Assembly (NCBI GenBank): GCA_023227945.1
Contig: JALOCC010000001.1
Coordinates: 1 to 64,000 of the forward strand
Source of the DNA: Candidatus Omnitrophota bacterium
GTDB taxonomy: Bacteria; Omnitrophota; Gorgyraeia; Duberdicusellales; 4484-171
Length of the DNA stretch: 64,000 nucleotides
Direction of reading: 5' to 3'
Under the pieces are notes generated by a model. The model made no database searches, was not told where the DNA came from, and was given only the letters and a program-made list of their open reading frames with translations. Positions 53,804 through 62,954 of this stretch are shown here, in pieces (within the stretch, counting starts at the first letter, position 1; every line of letters starts with the position of its first letter). The position numbers were made by a program, and so were the translations under genes.

Positions 53804-54969
53804 TATGCAAACAAACGGCATAACTGTCCTGTTATGATTCCAAGATAAGTACCTACAATATTTCCCAGTATCGCAAGCAATAACCCGACTGAAGCAAGCC
53901 CCGGCTCATAAATTGCGGCAACGATCGGCGCTGAAGCAACTCCGCCGATATTTGCCTGGCTGGCAACTGCGACTAAAAACATAGGCGCCTTCATGAGGCG
54001 CGAGGCAAAAAGAAGCACAATTGCATGCAGAATAACTATGAGAAAACCGGCGGCAATAAGAATAAGGGTAGCGTTGATATGCGAAATATTCGACCGCGCG
54101 CCTATTGAAGTTAAAACGAAATATAATATGAAATAACCTATTTTTTCCGAGCCGAAATTTTCAAGTTTTTTAAGCGGCGTTAGCGAAAAAGAAATTCCTA
54201 AAAGAGAAATAATTATAATTGCCCAGGTATAATTTGAGATAACATTTTTTATTGCCGGTAATTTATTGGCAATATAGATTGAAACAATGCCTGCTACAAC
54301 AGCAATAATAAATATAAGGCATATTTTTTGTAAGCTAAAATGTTTTTCTTTGCTGCAATTGACGCCTGAAACATGGCAGCTTAATGTGTTAATAATTTCT
54401 CTATTTGAACGGTTCCACTTGTCATATATTGGCTGTAAAGTTACGGCTGCAACCAGTATTCCCATCCAGGCATAAGGAACGATTGTATCAACGATAACCA
54501 TGGGAGTAAAAACGGCGTCAGGCGTGCCTAAGGCTTCTTTTGCCGCAATCATATTGCTGCTTCCGCCTGTCCAGGAAGCTGACAAAGCCCCAAAACCTGA
54601 CCACATTTGAACGCCAACCCACTGTTTAACAAGATAAAACACAAAAGGTGTAGCTATCATAATGCCAAGGCTTCCTGCGAGCATCATTATAAGAGCTTGT
54701 TTCTCAAGCTTTAAAATCGCTCTAATGTCTGAGCTGAGTAACAAAAGTACAAGCGCTGACGGAAGCAGATAAAAAGAGATGGTTTGGAAAATTGGGCTTT
54801 TTGAATCAATTAAACCAAAACTTGAGGAAAGCATCGGCAGGAAATATATCCAAAACACTGCCGGGATAAATTTAAAATATTTTTTAAATTTTGGGTGGCT
54901 TGATACAGAAAGCACCAAAGTTTCAATTGCCAGAAGAAAAACAATTATCGCAAAGCTGTTGGTTATCAT
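53803..54969 (-). CDS. DUF819 membrane protein, candidate muropeptide permease
   Basis: About eleven hydrophobic segments over 388 aa and the motif SWTGGSSNMIAAKEALGTPD with ANIGGVASAPIVAAIYEP define DUF819 (YjcL-like), distantly like the bile-acid/Na+ symporter fold. Its position between an Ala-Glu epimerase and an NlpC/P60 hydrolase, with ATGA and TAATG overlaps, suggests transport of the dipeptide or another murein fragment. That substrate is inference. Confidence 0.75.
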   Translation of the reverse strand: MITNSFAIIVFLLAIETLVLSVSSHPKFKKYFKFIPAVFWIYFLPMLSSSFGLIDSKSPIFQTISFYLLPSALVLLLLSSDIRAILKLEKQALIMMLAGSLGIMIATPFVFYLVKQWVGVQMWSGFGALSASWTGGSSNMIAAKEALGTPDAVFTPMVIVDTIVPYAWMGILVAAVTLQPIYDKWNRSNREIINTLSCHVSGVNCSKEKHFSLQKICLIFIIAVVAGIVSIYIANKLPAIKNVISNYTWAIIIISLLGISFSLTPLKKLENFGSEKIGYFILYFVLTSIGARSNISHINATLILIAAGFLIVILHAIVLLFASRLMKAPMFLVAVASQANIGGVASAPIVAAIYEPGLASVGLLLAILGNIVGTYLGIITGQLCRLFA

Positions 54970-56042
54970 TTAGGATTAATACCTATGCCTGCTTTTACCT
55001 TTGTTAAATCATAAATGCCGCGTGAATTTAAATAAGGATTTTTTACGCCTTCTTTTAGAAAAAATGGCGTATCAAGGTCTACATACTTAAAACAGCCAAG
55101 CCCTGCTGCAAAGTGCGCTGAAGCTGTCATAGCCAAAGAACTTTCAAGCATTCCTCCAATCATTAAATTAAGCCCTGCTTGATGCGCAAGGCGTGCTATT
55201 TCCCTTGCCTGTATCAAGCCTGATTTCATAAGTTTTATGTTTACAGCGGAAACTGCTTTTTCTTTTATCGCCTTTATGCAATCATTAACGGTGCTTACGC
55301 TTTCATCAGCGCAAACAGGCACCTTTGAATCTCTTGTAACTTTACCTAAACCTTGCCAATCATCTTTTTTGACCGGTTGTTCGATTAAATCAGGAATTAT
55401 GTTTACTTTTTTGAGCAAGTTTAAAAAATAAAGTGTTTCTTTCGCGTTATAACCCTGATTTGCATCAAGATAAATCCTGGAATTTTTTGCAATCTTTTTA
55501 ACGATACACACTCTTCTAAAATCAAGGCCCATATTTTTACCGATTTTAACCTTAAAAGCACGAAAGCCCTTTTGATAAAAATTTTTTATTGATTTTTCTG
55601 TTTCTGCCAAATCAGAAATCACAATCGTAATATCTGTTGAAAGTTTTTTTGCTGAATTTCCGAAAAAATTCCATAGAGGAATTTTCATTTTTTTGGTTAA
55701 GGCATCAAGCAGCGCCATTTCAATAGCAGCTACAGCGCTTTTATTGCGGGGCAAGCTATTGTTGAGTTCTGCGGAGATAAAAAGATAGTCACAAATGCTT
55801 TTCCCTATTAGGCTATTACCTGCAACCTTTAAATTTTTTGAAGTCTCCTCTATAGTTTCTCCTGTAATATGCGTGGCTATACCTGCTTCGCCGTAACCTT
55901 CTATCCCGTTTTCTAATTTAAGCGTGAATAAAATATTTTCTAAGTTCTTATGCTCGCCCAAAGAGGTGCGGAAAGGACAAATCAGCCCTTTTTTCAAAAT
56001 ACTTACTGAAAAGCTTGAAATGCGCAGACTTTTATCGGACAT
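54966..56042 (-). CDS. L-Ala-D/L-Glu epimerase (enolase superfamily)
   Basis: The barrel domain carries the catalytic lysine in AFKVKIGKNMG, metal ligands in IYLDANQGYN, LIEQPVKKDDW and VPVCADESV, and the second lysine in AVNIKLMKSG. These match dipeptide epimerases of the YcjG/YkfB type. The reaction converts L-Ala-D-Glu from peptidoglycan to L-Ala-L-Glu for degradation. Length 358 aa is typical. The stop overlaps the DUF819 start. Confidence 0.87.
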   Translation of the reverse strand: MSDKSLRISSFSVSILKKGLICPFRTSLGEHKNLENILFTLKLENGIEGYGEAGIATHITGETIEETSKNLKVAGNSLIGKSICDYLFISAELNNSLPRNKSAVAAIEMALLDALTKKMKIPLWNFFGNSAKKLSTDITIVISDLAETEKSIKNFYQKGFRAFKVKIGKNMGLDFRRVCIVKKIAKNSRIYLDANQGYNAKETLYFLNLLKKVNIIPDLIEQPVKKDDWQGLGKVTRDSKVPVCADESVSTVNDCIKAIKEKAVSAVNIKLMKSGLIQAREIARLAHQAGLNLMIGGMLESSLAMTASAHFAAGLGCFKYVDLDTPFFLKEGVKNPYLNSRGIYDLTKVKAGIGINPK

Positions 56043-56084
56043 AACAGAAATTATGTTACCGCTTCGGCTTTAGATTTGCAACGA

Positions 56085-56203
56085 GAAAGTATCACGTATC
56101 AGGTAACACGCAACAGGCCTTTAAAAACGTGATACGTCCACTCCAAGTGGACTCGCCTAAATGTTTTTATATGGTGGCGAGGTTACGTGCGACGTGATAC
56201 CTA
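56085..56203. repeat. Multi-hairpin intergenic repeat, CACGTATCAC family
   Basis: GTATCACGT (56089-56097) can pair with ACGTGATAC at either 56127-56135 or 56192-56200. Between lie GTCCACT/AGTGGAC (56136-56152) and TCGCC/GGCGA (56153-56180). Confidence 0.65.
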
Positions 56204-56205
56204 AT

Positions 56206-57357
56206 TTATAATCTGCGCAATAACACAAGCGTTTCAAGGTGAGGAGTGTGCGGAAAGAAATCAAATGGCTCAATGAATTCCGGCTTGTAGGCGACGGACA
56301 ATTCTTTAAGGTTTGCAAAAAGCGTATCGGGGTTACAGGAAGAATAGAATATGGTTTTAGGATTCAGCCGTAAAACCGCTCTTATTATTTTGTTGGATAA
56401 ACCGGGGCGCGGAGGGTTAATGATTAAAACATCTATATCCTTATAAAAAGTGCCTTGGGTGTTTAAAAAAGCTCTCGCGTCAGCGGTAAAGAAAGAAATA
56501 TTTTCGATATTGTTTTCTTTGGCATTCTGCCAGGCGCAGTCAATTATCGCCTGTGAAACCTCTACTCCCCAGACGAACTTTGCCATACCGGCAAGAAAGA
56601 TGCCTATCGAGCCGCCGCCGCAAAAAAGGTCCAAAACTTTTTCTTCTTTGCTAAGCTTAGCGTAATCTCTTATTTTTCCATAAAGATTTCTTATCGCCAG
56701 CGGATTGACCTGGAAGAATGAGTCAATTGCGATTTTGAATTTGAATTCATCCAGTTTTTCTTCGATGAAAGGTTCTCCAAAGAGTAACTCCTTCTTTTCG
56801 AATATAACTGCATCAGAAATAGAATCATTAACGATACGATAAACTGATTTTAGGGTTGAATTGAGGTTTAACCTTTTAAGCATACTAGTAAAACCATCTT
56901 TATCCAATTCTTCGCTGCTTGTCGTAACCAAGCCAAGCATCAGTTCATTTGTGAATTTGGTTTCCCGCATAACGAGGTTTCTTAAGAAACCTTTATGTGA
57001 AAACTTGTTATAAACGGAATTCCCTTTCATTGTAAAGAAATCTTTGACTGCTTTTAGCACGATTCCGGCATCCTTTGAAAAAATAAGGCATTCGGAAACA
57101 TCAATCAATTCTCCATGGCTTCCTTTTTTATATAAACCACAAGTAATCCCTTCGTTTCTCCCGAAGCTAAATTCCATTTTATTGCGGTAGAACCATTCTT
57201 TATACGAATTAATCGGTTTTAATTCACAGTTAATTCCATATGCCAACATTAACTCTCTTATGCTTTCCTCTTTACAAAGCATTTGCACAGAATAGGAAAT
57301 ATCCTGAAAACTGCATCCACCGCATTGCCCAAAATGTTTGCATATGCCTGTTCTCAT
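56206..57357 (-). CDS. rlmD: 23S rRNA uracil-C5 methyltransferase (RlmD/TrmA family)
   Basis: The N-terminus CKHFGQCGGCSFQDISY supplies Fe-S cluster cysteines of the RlmD/RlmCD type. The SAM-binding domain has VLDLFCGGGSIGIFLAGMAK, and the catalytic cysteine lies in IFYSSCNPDTL, preceded by LIINPPRPGL. The N-terminal TRAM domain is absent. Length 383 aa fits. The exact target uracil (1939 or 747) cannot be told. Confidence 0.88.
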   Translation of the reverse strand: MRTGICKHFGQCGGCSFQDISYSVQMLCKEESIRELMLAYGINCELKPINSYKEWFYRNKMEFSFGRNEGITCGLYKKGSHGELIDVSECLIFSKDAGIVLKAVKDFFTMKGNSVYNKFSHKGFLRNLVMRETKFTNELMLGLVTTSSEELDKDGFTSMLKRLNLNSTLKSVYRIVNDSISDAVIFEKKELLFGEPFIEEKLDEFKFKIAIDSFFQVNPLAIRNLYGKIRDYAKLSKEEKVLDLFCGGGSIGIFLAGMAKFVWGVEVSQAIIDCAWQNAKENNIENISFFTADARAFLNTQGTFYKDIDVLIINPPRPGLSNKIIRAVLRLNPKTIFYSSCNPDTLFANLKELSVAYKPEFIEPFDFFPHTPHLETLVLLRRL

Positions 57358-57395
57358 TGCTGAAATACCCCTTCAATTATGAATAACTACCTTTT

Positions 57396-57429
57396 ATATT
57401 CCTCTTATTCGTGCGAATAAGAGGAATAT
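57396..57429. repeat. Perfect 16-bp palindrome with two-base loop
   Basis: ATATTCCTCTTATTCG (57396-57411) and CGAATAAGAGGAATAT (57414-57429) form a long perfect stem between the nitroreductase and rlmD genes. No T-run follows, so it is not a typical terminator. Confidence 0.8.
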
Positions 57430-57436
57430 CTCTACA

Positions 57437-57928
57437 TTAAATTACTAAACTGTTTATATTTTTTCTTCTGCCTTTTATGGAATAGGTGATTGGTTTACCT
57501 ATAGCTATCACTGATTCCAATTGTAAATTTTTGGGGAGATTAAAAAGTTTATGGATATCTTTGCGTTTATTTAAAATTTCACCGAGCCAGCAGGCACCGA
57601 GTTTAAGCGAGTGAATACATAAAAGCATATTTTGAATACAGGCGCCGAGCGCCATTAAATCTTTCTCTAAGTTATAAGAAGAATTTTTATCTAAAAAAAC
57701 CAGGATAATCTTATCTGCGCCTTTTATTATATAGCTATAATGCGTAAATTTTGCTAGTGCGTCTTTGCTCTCTCCTTCCAAAACCATAAACCGCCAAGGC
57801 TGGTTGTTTAATCCTGACGGTGCCCATCGGCCTGCTTCTAAAATTTTTTCTATGATTTTAGAAGGAATGTTGACTTTTTTAAATTTTCGAATTGAACGGC
57901 GGGATTTGATTAAATCTAATACGCTCAT
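57437..57928 (-). CDS. Nitroreductase-family FMN oxidoreductase
   Basis: The start IKSRRSIRKFKKVNIPSKII, RWAPSGLNNQPWRFMVLEGE and the C-terminal VIAIGKPI are characteristic of the short NfnB-like nitroreductase group (163 aa). These use FMN and NAD(P)H; the physiological substrate is unknown. It lies upstream of rlmD and downstream of era on the minus strand. Confidence 0.9.
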   Translation of the reverse strand: MSVLDLIKSRRSIRKFKKVNIPSKIIEKILEAGRWAPSGLNNQPWRFMVLEGESKDALAKFTHYSYIIKGADKIILVFLDKNSSYNLEKDLMALGACIQNMLLCIHSLKLGACWLGEILNKRKDIHKLFNLPKNLQLESVIAIGKPITYSIKGRRKNINSLVI

Positions 57929-57946
57929 AAGACGGAATAATTTTTG

Positions 57947-59050
57947 CTATGTAAGCCAGTAACCGAGTTCTTGGAGTATCCTTGGTTTATCCTGCCAATC
58001 CCTTAAGACTGTTACCCAGATATCCAGAAAAACTTTTTTATTGAAAATTGCTTCTATTTCCTTGCGTGCTTCTCTGCCAATTTCTTTTAAAAGTTCTCCC
58101 TTGGCACCGATTACTATCTTTTTCTGCGAGGGGCGGTTTACATAAATATTTACCCTTACATGAACGAACCCGGTTTTTGCAAGGCCTTGCGGAACGCTTA
58201 ATGCAGAAAGCAAAGAATCTTCGCTTTCTTCAATTCCTTCAGCTTCAATCTCTTCTTCCTCAGGCGCTTCCTGCAGGTCATCTTCTATTTCTTCTTCTAT
58301 TCCCACCTCTCCGCCAGCTTCATATGTTTCTTCTGTCTCTTCAATCTTGCCGCCTTGAGGCATATCCTTAATTGCCCTAACTTCAACAGCTAACGAGTGT
58401 GGTAATTCTTTCGCTAACACAAGAAATAATTTTTCCCTTACGATATCGGCTATACGGAATTTAAGCGGGAAATCAGTCAATGTTTTATTGTCGTAAAAAG
58501 GCACTTGCCCTGGAAGATTCTCTACAATCACGTCGCGAAGAACATCGATATTTTTATTTAATTTTGCCGAAATAGGCAGGTAATAAACCAAGGGGTCGTC
58601 TTTTATGCCTTTGTTGCTTATTATTTTTCTCCAGCAGTCTATATATTCATTTAGAGCCTTCGTTCCCAAATCAAGCTTATTTAACACCATTATGGTTTTT
58701 ATGTTCTGCTGGGTAAGAAAATTCACTATCTCGAGTTCCTCTTTTCCGAAAACGCGCGAGATATCAACTACGTACAAAATCAAATCGCAGCCTTCAATTG
58801 ACTGCTTGGCAATTGTATTTAGCTGGGTGGCAAGATTATCCTTAAATGAGTGTATACCGGGAGTATCGACAAAAACAACTTGCGCGGCTTTTAAATTCAA
58901 AATGCCTTTTATTTGGTGACGGGTAGTTTGGGGGATAGGCGAAACAATGCTTATTTTCGTTTTCAATAACGCATTAAGCATTGTGGATTTACCGACATTG
59001 GGCCGGCCCATAATTGCTACGAAACCTGACTTAAAGTTTTCGTTGATCAT
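57947..59050 (-). CDS. era: GTPase Era with acidic insert
   Basis: Era binds 16S rRNA and assists small-subunit assembly. G1 GRPNVGKSTMLN, G2/G3 TTRHQIKG and DTPG, G4 NKLD and the C-terminal KH domain with VIGAKGELLKEIGREAR are present. Between the KH beta strands (after EVRAIKDMPQGG) lies an insert of about 60 residues that is very rich in Glu/Asp (YEAGGEVGIEEEIEDDLQEA), making the protein 367 aa instead of about 300. The insert lies beside the RNA-binding face. Confidence 0.93.
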   Translation of the reverse strand: MINENFKSGFVAIMGRPNVGKSTMLNALLKTKISIVSPIPQTTRHQIKGILNLKAAQVVFVDTPGIHSFKDNLATQLNTIAKQSIEGCDLILYVVDISRVFGKEELEIVNFLTQQNIKTIMVLNKLDLGTKALNEYIDCWRKIISNKGIKDDPLVYYLPISAKLNKNIDVLRDVIVENLPGQVPFYDNKTLTDFPLKFRIADIVREKLFLVLAKELPHSLAVEVRAIKDMPQGGKIEETEETYEAGGEVGIEEEIEDDLQEAPEEEEIEAEGIEESEDSLLSALSVPQGLAKTGFVHVRVNIYVNRPSQKKIVIGAKGELLKEIGREARKEIEAIFNKKVFLDIWVTVLRDWQDKPRILQELGYWLT

Positions 59051-59054
59051 AATT

Positions 59055-59235
59055 TTTTTGCACAGATAAAGGTTGCGTTAATCGGTTGCGGTTACGCTAC
59101 TCGTTACGTCCATCGTCAATCGGTTGCGTTTGGAAGACGATAGACGATTAACGCAGCCGAAACTAGTGGCGCAACCGCAAGACGTATGACGATATGCTGA
59201 ATCTATGATCATCTGCTATCTTACCTGCGATCATC
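59055..59235. repeat. Word palindrome, GCGTTAATCGGTTGCG family
   Basis: GTTGCGTTAATCGG and CATCGTCAATCGG words on the left oppose ACGATAGACGATTAACGCA on the right. GATCATCTG words at the end belong to the CACAGAT family. Confidence 0.65.
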
Positions 59236-60364
59236 TGTTTCTAAAATATTCATCCAGCCCTCTAACATACTCTTCCAAAACTTTTATGCCTTTATCCAGA
59301 TTAGCTATTTTAACTGATTCATTTTTTGCGTGGGCGTTTCCTTTTGAGCCGAAACCGAAAGCAAAAGATTCAATCCCGATATCTTTTAAGAAGGTTATTA
59401 CAGTTGCGCCAAAACTTGGGGCTATTTTTCCTTCTATATTATTTTTTTTAAGAACGCTGCGCAATATCTTAATCACCGGAATATTTTTATCTATCTCAAG
59501 CGGGCTTTGATGAGCCAATATTTTTATTTTATATTTTATTTTCTGCTTCTTTATTATTTTTTCTATATTCTTTATAATCTCTTTCTCCTTCATTTTCGGC
59601 AGGTATCTTATATCTATATCGAAAAAAGCGTAGCCGGCAACTATATTTACTTTATCTCCTCCGACGAACCTTCCTATATTTAAAGTGGGTTTCTTTAATA
59701 AAGTATGCGTAGCAAACGGAAACTTTCTTTTTAAAATCTCATTTAGTATAAATACTCCTTTCTCTACTGCATTTATTCCTCTCTCCGGATATGCTCCGTG
59801 CGCCTCGCGTCCAGTGAGTTCAACTCTCAGATGCAGGAGCCCTTTTTGTGCAACAACAATATCAAACTCGTCAGCATCTAACACAATTGCATAGTCCGCT
59901 CCTTTTAGATGTTTCACAAGCGGAATTATACCGTTGTGGCTGCCGGTTTCTTCATCGCCGGTAAAGGCAAAAACCAAATCGATGTTTTTGAGAGTTGTTT
60001 TTTCTTCTTTTAGTTTTTTTATGAGATAAAGCGCAGCTGCCACATTAATTTTACAATCAGTTGCGCCTCTGCCATACATTCTTCCTTTATATATTTTTGC
60101 AGAAAGCGGAGGCACGTGCCATTTACCGTTTGCCGGCACTGTATCAACGTGAGGAGTAAACAGAATCTTTTTCTTTGGATTTTTTGAAGTTAATTTACAG
60201 ACTAAATTGAGCCTGTCTTTTTTAAATTCATAAATTTTAGAAGCAATACCCAAGCTTTTAAGATAGTTACGGATGAAATAAATTATCTTTCTTTCGTTAC
60301 CCGGGGGGTTTTGTGAATCTATCTTAATTAGTTTTTGAAGCAAATTTATCGGGCTCTGTTTCAT
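59231..60364 (-). CDS. M20 family metallopeptidase (ArgE/DapE/CPG2-like)
   Basis: Zinc ligands are visible in FTPHVDTVPA (His), GRGATDCKINVAAAL (bridging Asp), FTGDEETGSHNG (catalytic and metal Glu), LDADEFD (Asp) and NAHAKNE (His). The dimerisation domain lies in the middle. The substrate could be acetyl-ornithine, succinyl-DAP or a peptide. AAAGGAAAC precedes the ATG. The first 41 bases overlap the end of the PilZ-protein gene. Confidence 0.88.
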   Translation of the reverse strand: MKQSPINLLQKLIKIDSQNPPGNERKIIYFIRNYLKSLGIASKIYEFKKDRLNLVCKLTSKNPKKKILFTPHVDTVPANGKWHVPPLSAKIYKGRMYGRGATDCKINVAAALYLIKKLKEEKTTLKNIDLVFAFTGDEETGSHNGIIPLVKHLKGADYAIVLDADEFDIVVAQKGLLHLRVELTGREAHGAYPERGINAVEKGVFILNEILKRKFPFATHTLLKKPTLNIGRFVGGDKVNIVAGYAFFDIDIRYLPKMKEKEIIKNIEKIIKKQKIKYKIKILAHQSPLEIDKNIPVIKILRSVLKKNNIEGKIAPSFGATVITFLKDIGIESFAFGFGSKGNAHAKNESVKIANLDKGIKVLEEYVRGLDEYFRNR

Positions 60365-62297
60365 ATGTTTCCTTTAAAGATAAGCTTAAGAATTCTCCTT
60401 TTAGAGGATTATACCCTAAATAAGCAATAAGAAAATAGGCTGAAGAAGAAAGGGAACCAGTTTTGTCTCCGCCTGGAGTGCGCCAGCCATGGCCGGTATC
60501 AACCTGCGCGCTCGATGCGTAAGGCAGGCACGGGTCTTCCACCCCTATTTTTGAGGCAGAGGTAATAAGCATCTTCTGCAACTCGTTGGAATAGAAAACA
60601 GATTTATTTAAGTAATCCCTAGATTTACCGGGATCCTTCAATTTATAGTAGTCTGCCATTATTTCGAAAGAAAGAATCATCTGCGCGGTCCACTCGCAAG
60701 ATATAATTCCTCCGCGCGCGCAGTTCCTGAATTTAGCGAAGTCGAAACCCCTTACAAAAATTTCTCCTTCTTTGCGTTTAAAGTTTGCGGCTACCTCGCA
60801 ATTTTCAACTGCAAATTCAAGTATCCTTTCTGGGTTCATCTTTAAAGATATAAGTTCATCCACGCCAAAAGCCGTAACCGACCAAGCATAGGTGTCAGTT
60901 GCTATCGTGCTATCACCCTTGCCTCTATTAACCGGCGGGCCGTAGCTGGTATATGCATATTTAGAAATCCATTTTTTTATTTTCCCGGCAGCATCACGGT
61001 ATTTATTATTTTTGGTTATTTTGTAAAAAGAATCAAAAAAAGCAAAAGCATCGAGATTGTGTTCCGTAGAATACCACTCAACTTCCGGGCCGCCCCTTAT
61101 GCCACCTTCACGATCCATCATTTCCAAAAGAAAATCAGAAACTTTTTCAGCAATGGGAAGGTATTTTGCATTCTTGGTTTCTTTATAATAATTGAGGACA
61201 GCTATGCCTATCCAGGCATTCGGCCCGCTATGGACAACATATTCTGCGCAATCACCCTGGGTATAATACGCATTGAATATGTTTTCCCTTTTATTTATTT
61301 TGTTTAAATAAAAATCAAAAATCTTTTCTGCCCGGGGCTTGTCGTTTAAAATGACAAAGGTAATTGCGGCAAGTGCCTGGTCATAGGTAAAACTTATCTT
61401 TTTAAGGCTTTCGTCGCCTTCGTAGCTTAAGACAAGGCCGCTTACCAGGTCCTGGCGGTTTTTTATCCAGGAATATATGCCTTTAATTACTTTATCTTTT
61501 GCGTATATTTTTTCACGCTCTAAATCTTTGAATTCTCTTTTTAGGCCAATAGCTGCTTCGTTATATTCTTTTTGTTTTACCTTTAAAAAATCGCTTTCTT
61601 TGCGTAAAATCTCGATTTCTTTCTGCGTAGAATTTATTTTCTCGCTGAATAAACCTGAACCGTTATTTTCTTCTTTGGTATATTCTTTGAGCTGAGCTTC
61701 CAATAGAGTTATTTTTTCGTTTAAATCTTTCTGGCTTTCACCGAAAGAAGCGTTTTTAGTTTTTTCGTTGTCAATAAATTCCTTGAGGCCGCTGCTACGG
61801 TTTAAGATATTAACGTAATTTTTAACCAGGGACCTGTTTTCAACGGTAAGTATATGGGATTTCAAAAAGAAGGCTGACGCAAAAAGAAAAAGCGCAACCA
61901 TTGCGCCGGTTGCGGCCAATGGGGTAAGTTTATGGAATAGTGCATAATAAAATAATTTTTTGGCGTCTTCGTCTTTTGCAAATAATTGAAGGCCTATTAC
62001 ATATCTATAGAAATCTTTTTGTCTCTCCTGGCAAGTCCAGGCTACTTTTGCGGATGATTCTATGGTTTGTTTTTTAAATGGTATGTTTATGTGCAGCAAT
62101 AATTTGGCATCTCTGGTTTTAAGCTTATCCCAGAAACCCCACCAGAGGTCATTTATCAAAAGGCACAAGCCACCCCTGCCGATGTCATGGGTAAACCCCT
62201 GCAGCCAGGGAGTTATTCGTTTATTCTCTTCGTCAATAATGCAAAATTCAATCGGTACAACAGTTGAAATCCTTATGTATTTTCTTCTATTATCCAT
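60324..62297 (-). CDS. PilZ domain - TM - coiled coil - glycoside-hydrolase-like fusion
   Basis: Residues 1-115 form a PilZ domain with the c-di-GMP motif RRKYIRI and DIGRGGLCLL. A TM helix follows at about 130-150 (ATGAMVALFLFASAFFLKSH), then a coiled coil (about 165-270). The last 370 residues resemble an alpha/alpha-toroid glycan enzyme (SFTYDQALAAITFVILNDKP, GGPEVEWYSTEHNLDAFAFF, STIATDTYAWSVTAFGVDEL). The topology would place the PilZ inside and the enzyme in the periplasm, making a c-di-GMP-controlled glycan processor. The enzyme assignment is by pattern only. Confidence 0.72.
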   Translation of the reverse strand: MDNRRKYIRISTVVPIEFCIIDEENKRITPWLQGFTHDIGRGGLCLLINDLWWGFWDKLKTRDAKLLLHINIPFKKQTIESSAKVAWTCQERQKDFYRYVIGLQLFAKDEDAKKLFYYALFHKLTPLAATGAMVALFLFASAFFLKSHILTVENRSLVKNYVNILNRSSGLKEFIDNEKTKNASFGESQKDLNEKITLLEAQLKEYTKEENNGSGLFSEKINSTQKEIEILRKESDFLKVKQKEYNEAAIGLKREFKDLEREKIYAKDKVIKGIYSWIKNRQDLVSGLVLSYEGDESLKKISFTYDQALAAITFVILNDKPRAEKIFDFYLNKINKRENIFNAYYTQGDCAEYVVHSGPNAWIGIAVLNYYKETKNAKYLPIAEKVSDFLLEMMDREGGIRGGPEVEWYSTEHNLDAFAFFDSFYKITKNNKYRDAAGKIKKWISKYAYTSYGPPVNRGKGDSTIATDTYAWSVTAFGVDELISLKMNPERILEFAVENCEVAANFKRKEGEIFVRGFDFAKFRNCARGGIISCEWTAQMILSFEIMADYYKLKDPGKSRDYLNKSVFYSNELQKMLITSASKIGVEDPCLPYASSAQVDTGHGWRTPGGDKTGSLSSSAYFLIAYLGYNPLKGEFLSLSLKETYETEPDKFASKTN

Positions 62298-62303
62298 ATT
62301 TTA

Positions 62304-62384
62304 AACACGAATCACCACGAATTTGGAACGAATTGCCACGTCCCGCCCTTTAATATTTTTATTAGCGTGACGTGGCAATTCGTG
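62304..62384. repeat. Word palindrome, CACGAATT family
   Basis: CGAATTGCCACGTC (62329-62342) pairs perfectly with GACGTGGCAATTCG (62369-62382), preceded by ACACGAATCACCACGAATTT. Confidence 0.8.
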
Positions 62385-62460
62385 TCCTAAGCTTTATATA
62401 ACAGATTTTTTGCGAATATGCAAACTTACCCGCGAATCAGTCCCGAGGTAACGTCGTGAC

Positions 62461-62529
62461 GGTTCAGCCACCAAACCAGACCGAAGGTCGATTTAGGGCT
62501 GCCCTGAACCGAATTTATTCTGGTTTAGG
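62461..62529. repeat. Mutually exclusive hairpins or pseudoknot
   Basis: GGTTCAG (62461-62467) pairs with CTGAACC (62504-62510). AAACCAGA (62473-62480) pairs with TCTGGTTT (62519-62526). CCTGAACC (62503-62510) can instead pair with GGTTTAGG (62522-62529). Confidence 0.55.
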
Positions 62530-62565
62530 GCGGGGTTACGTCCATTACTACCAAGCAATAGAGCT

Positions 62566-62949
62566 TCATATCTGGCTGGATGACTTAAGTTTTTTAAGTT
62601 TACTTAGAAACGCGGTGAATTTCTGGTGCTTTCTTAAGTTTTCAAGGTCCGGGTCTTCAAGTATGTAAGAAAGGTCGTCATAGCCGAAAAGAATTGCCTT
62701 CTTGAGCTCTTTGAATGCTTCCTCTATTTCTCCCATCAAAGAAAGGCTGCAGGCAAAATTATAGCGGGCAACAGGGTCTTCTGGCTTTAAGCTGACTAAC
62801 TTTCTATCAACCTCAAGGCCTTCTTCGTAAAAGCCTTTTCTGGTATAGGCGTCGCCGAGGGTAGCAAGTGCGTGGAAAAAGTTAGGGTTTTTTGAAAGCA
62901 GGCCTTCGTAAAATCTGATTTCGAAATCTTTTCTTTTCCTTTTTGCCAT
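62566..62949 (-). CDS. Tetratricopeptide-repeat protein (127 aa)
   Basis: Three TPR-like helix pairs are visible: FHALATLGDAYTRKGFYEEG, ARYNFACSLSLMGEIEEAFK and DLSYILEDPDLENLRKHQKF. This is a protein-interaction scaffold with no catalytic domain. The next gene on the strand is the PilZ fusion, about 270 bp away. Confidence 0.85.
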   Translation of the reverse strand: MAKRKRKDFEIRFYEGLLSKNPNFFHALATLGDAYTRKGFYEEGLEVDRKLVSLKPEDPVARYNFACSLSLMGEIEEAFKELKKAILFGYDDLSYILEDPDLENLRKHQKFTAFLSKLKKLKSSSQI

Positions 62950-62954
62950 GTCGC

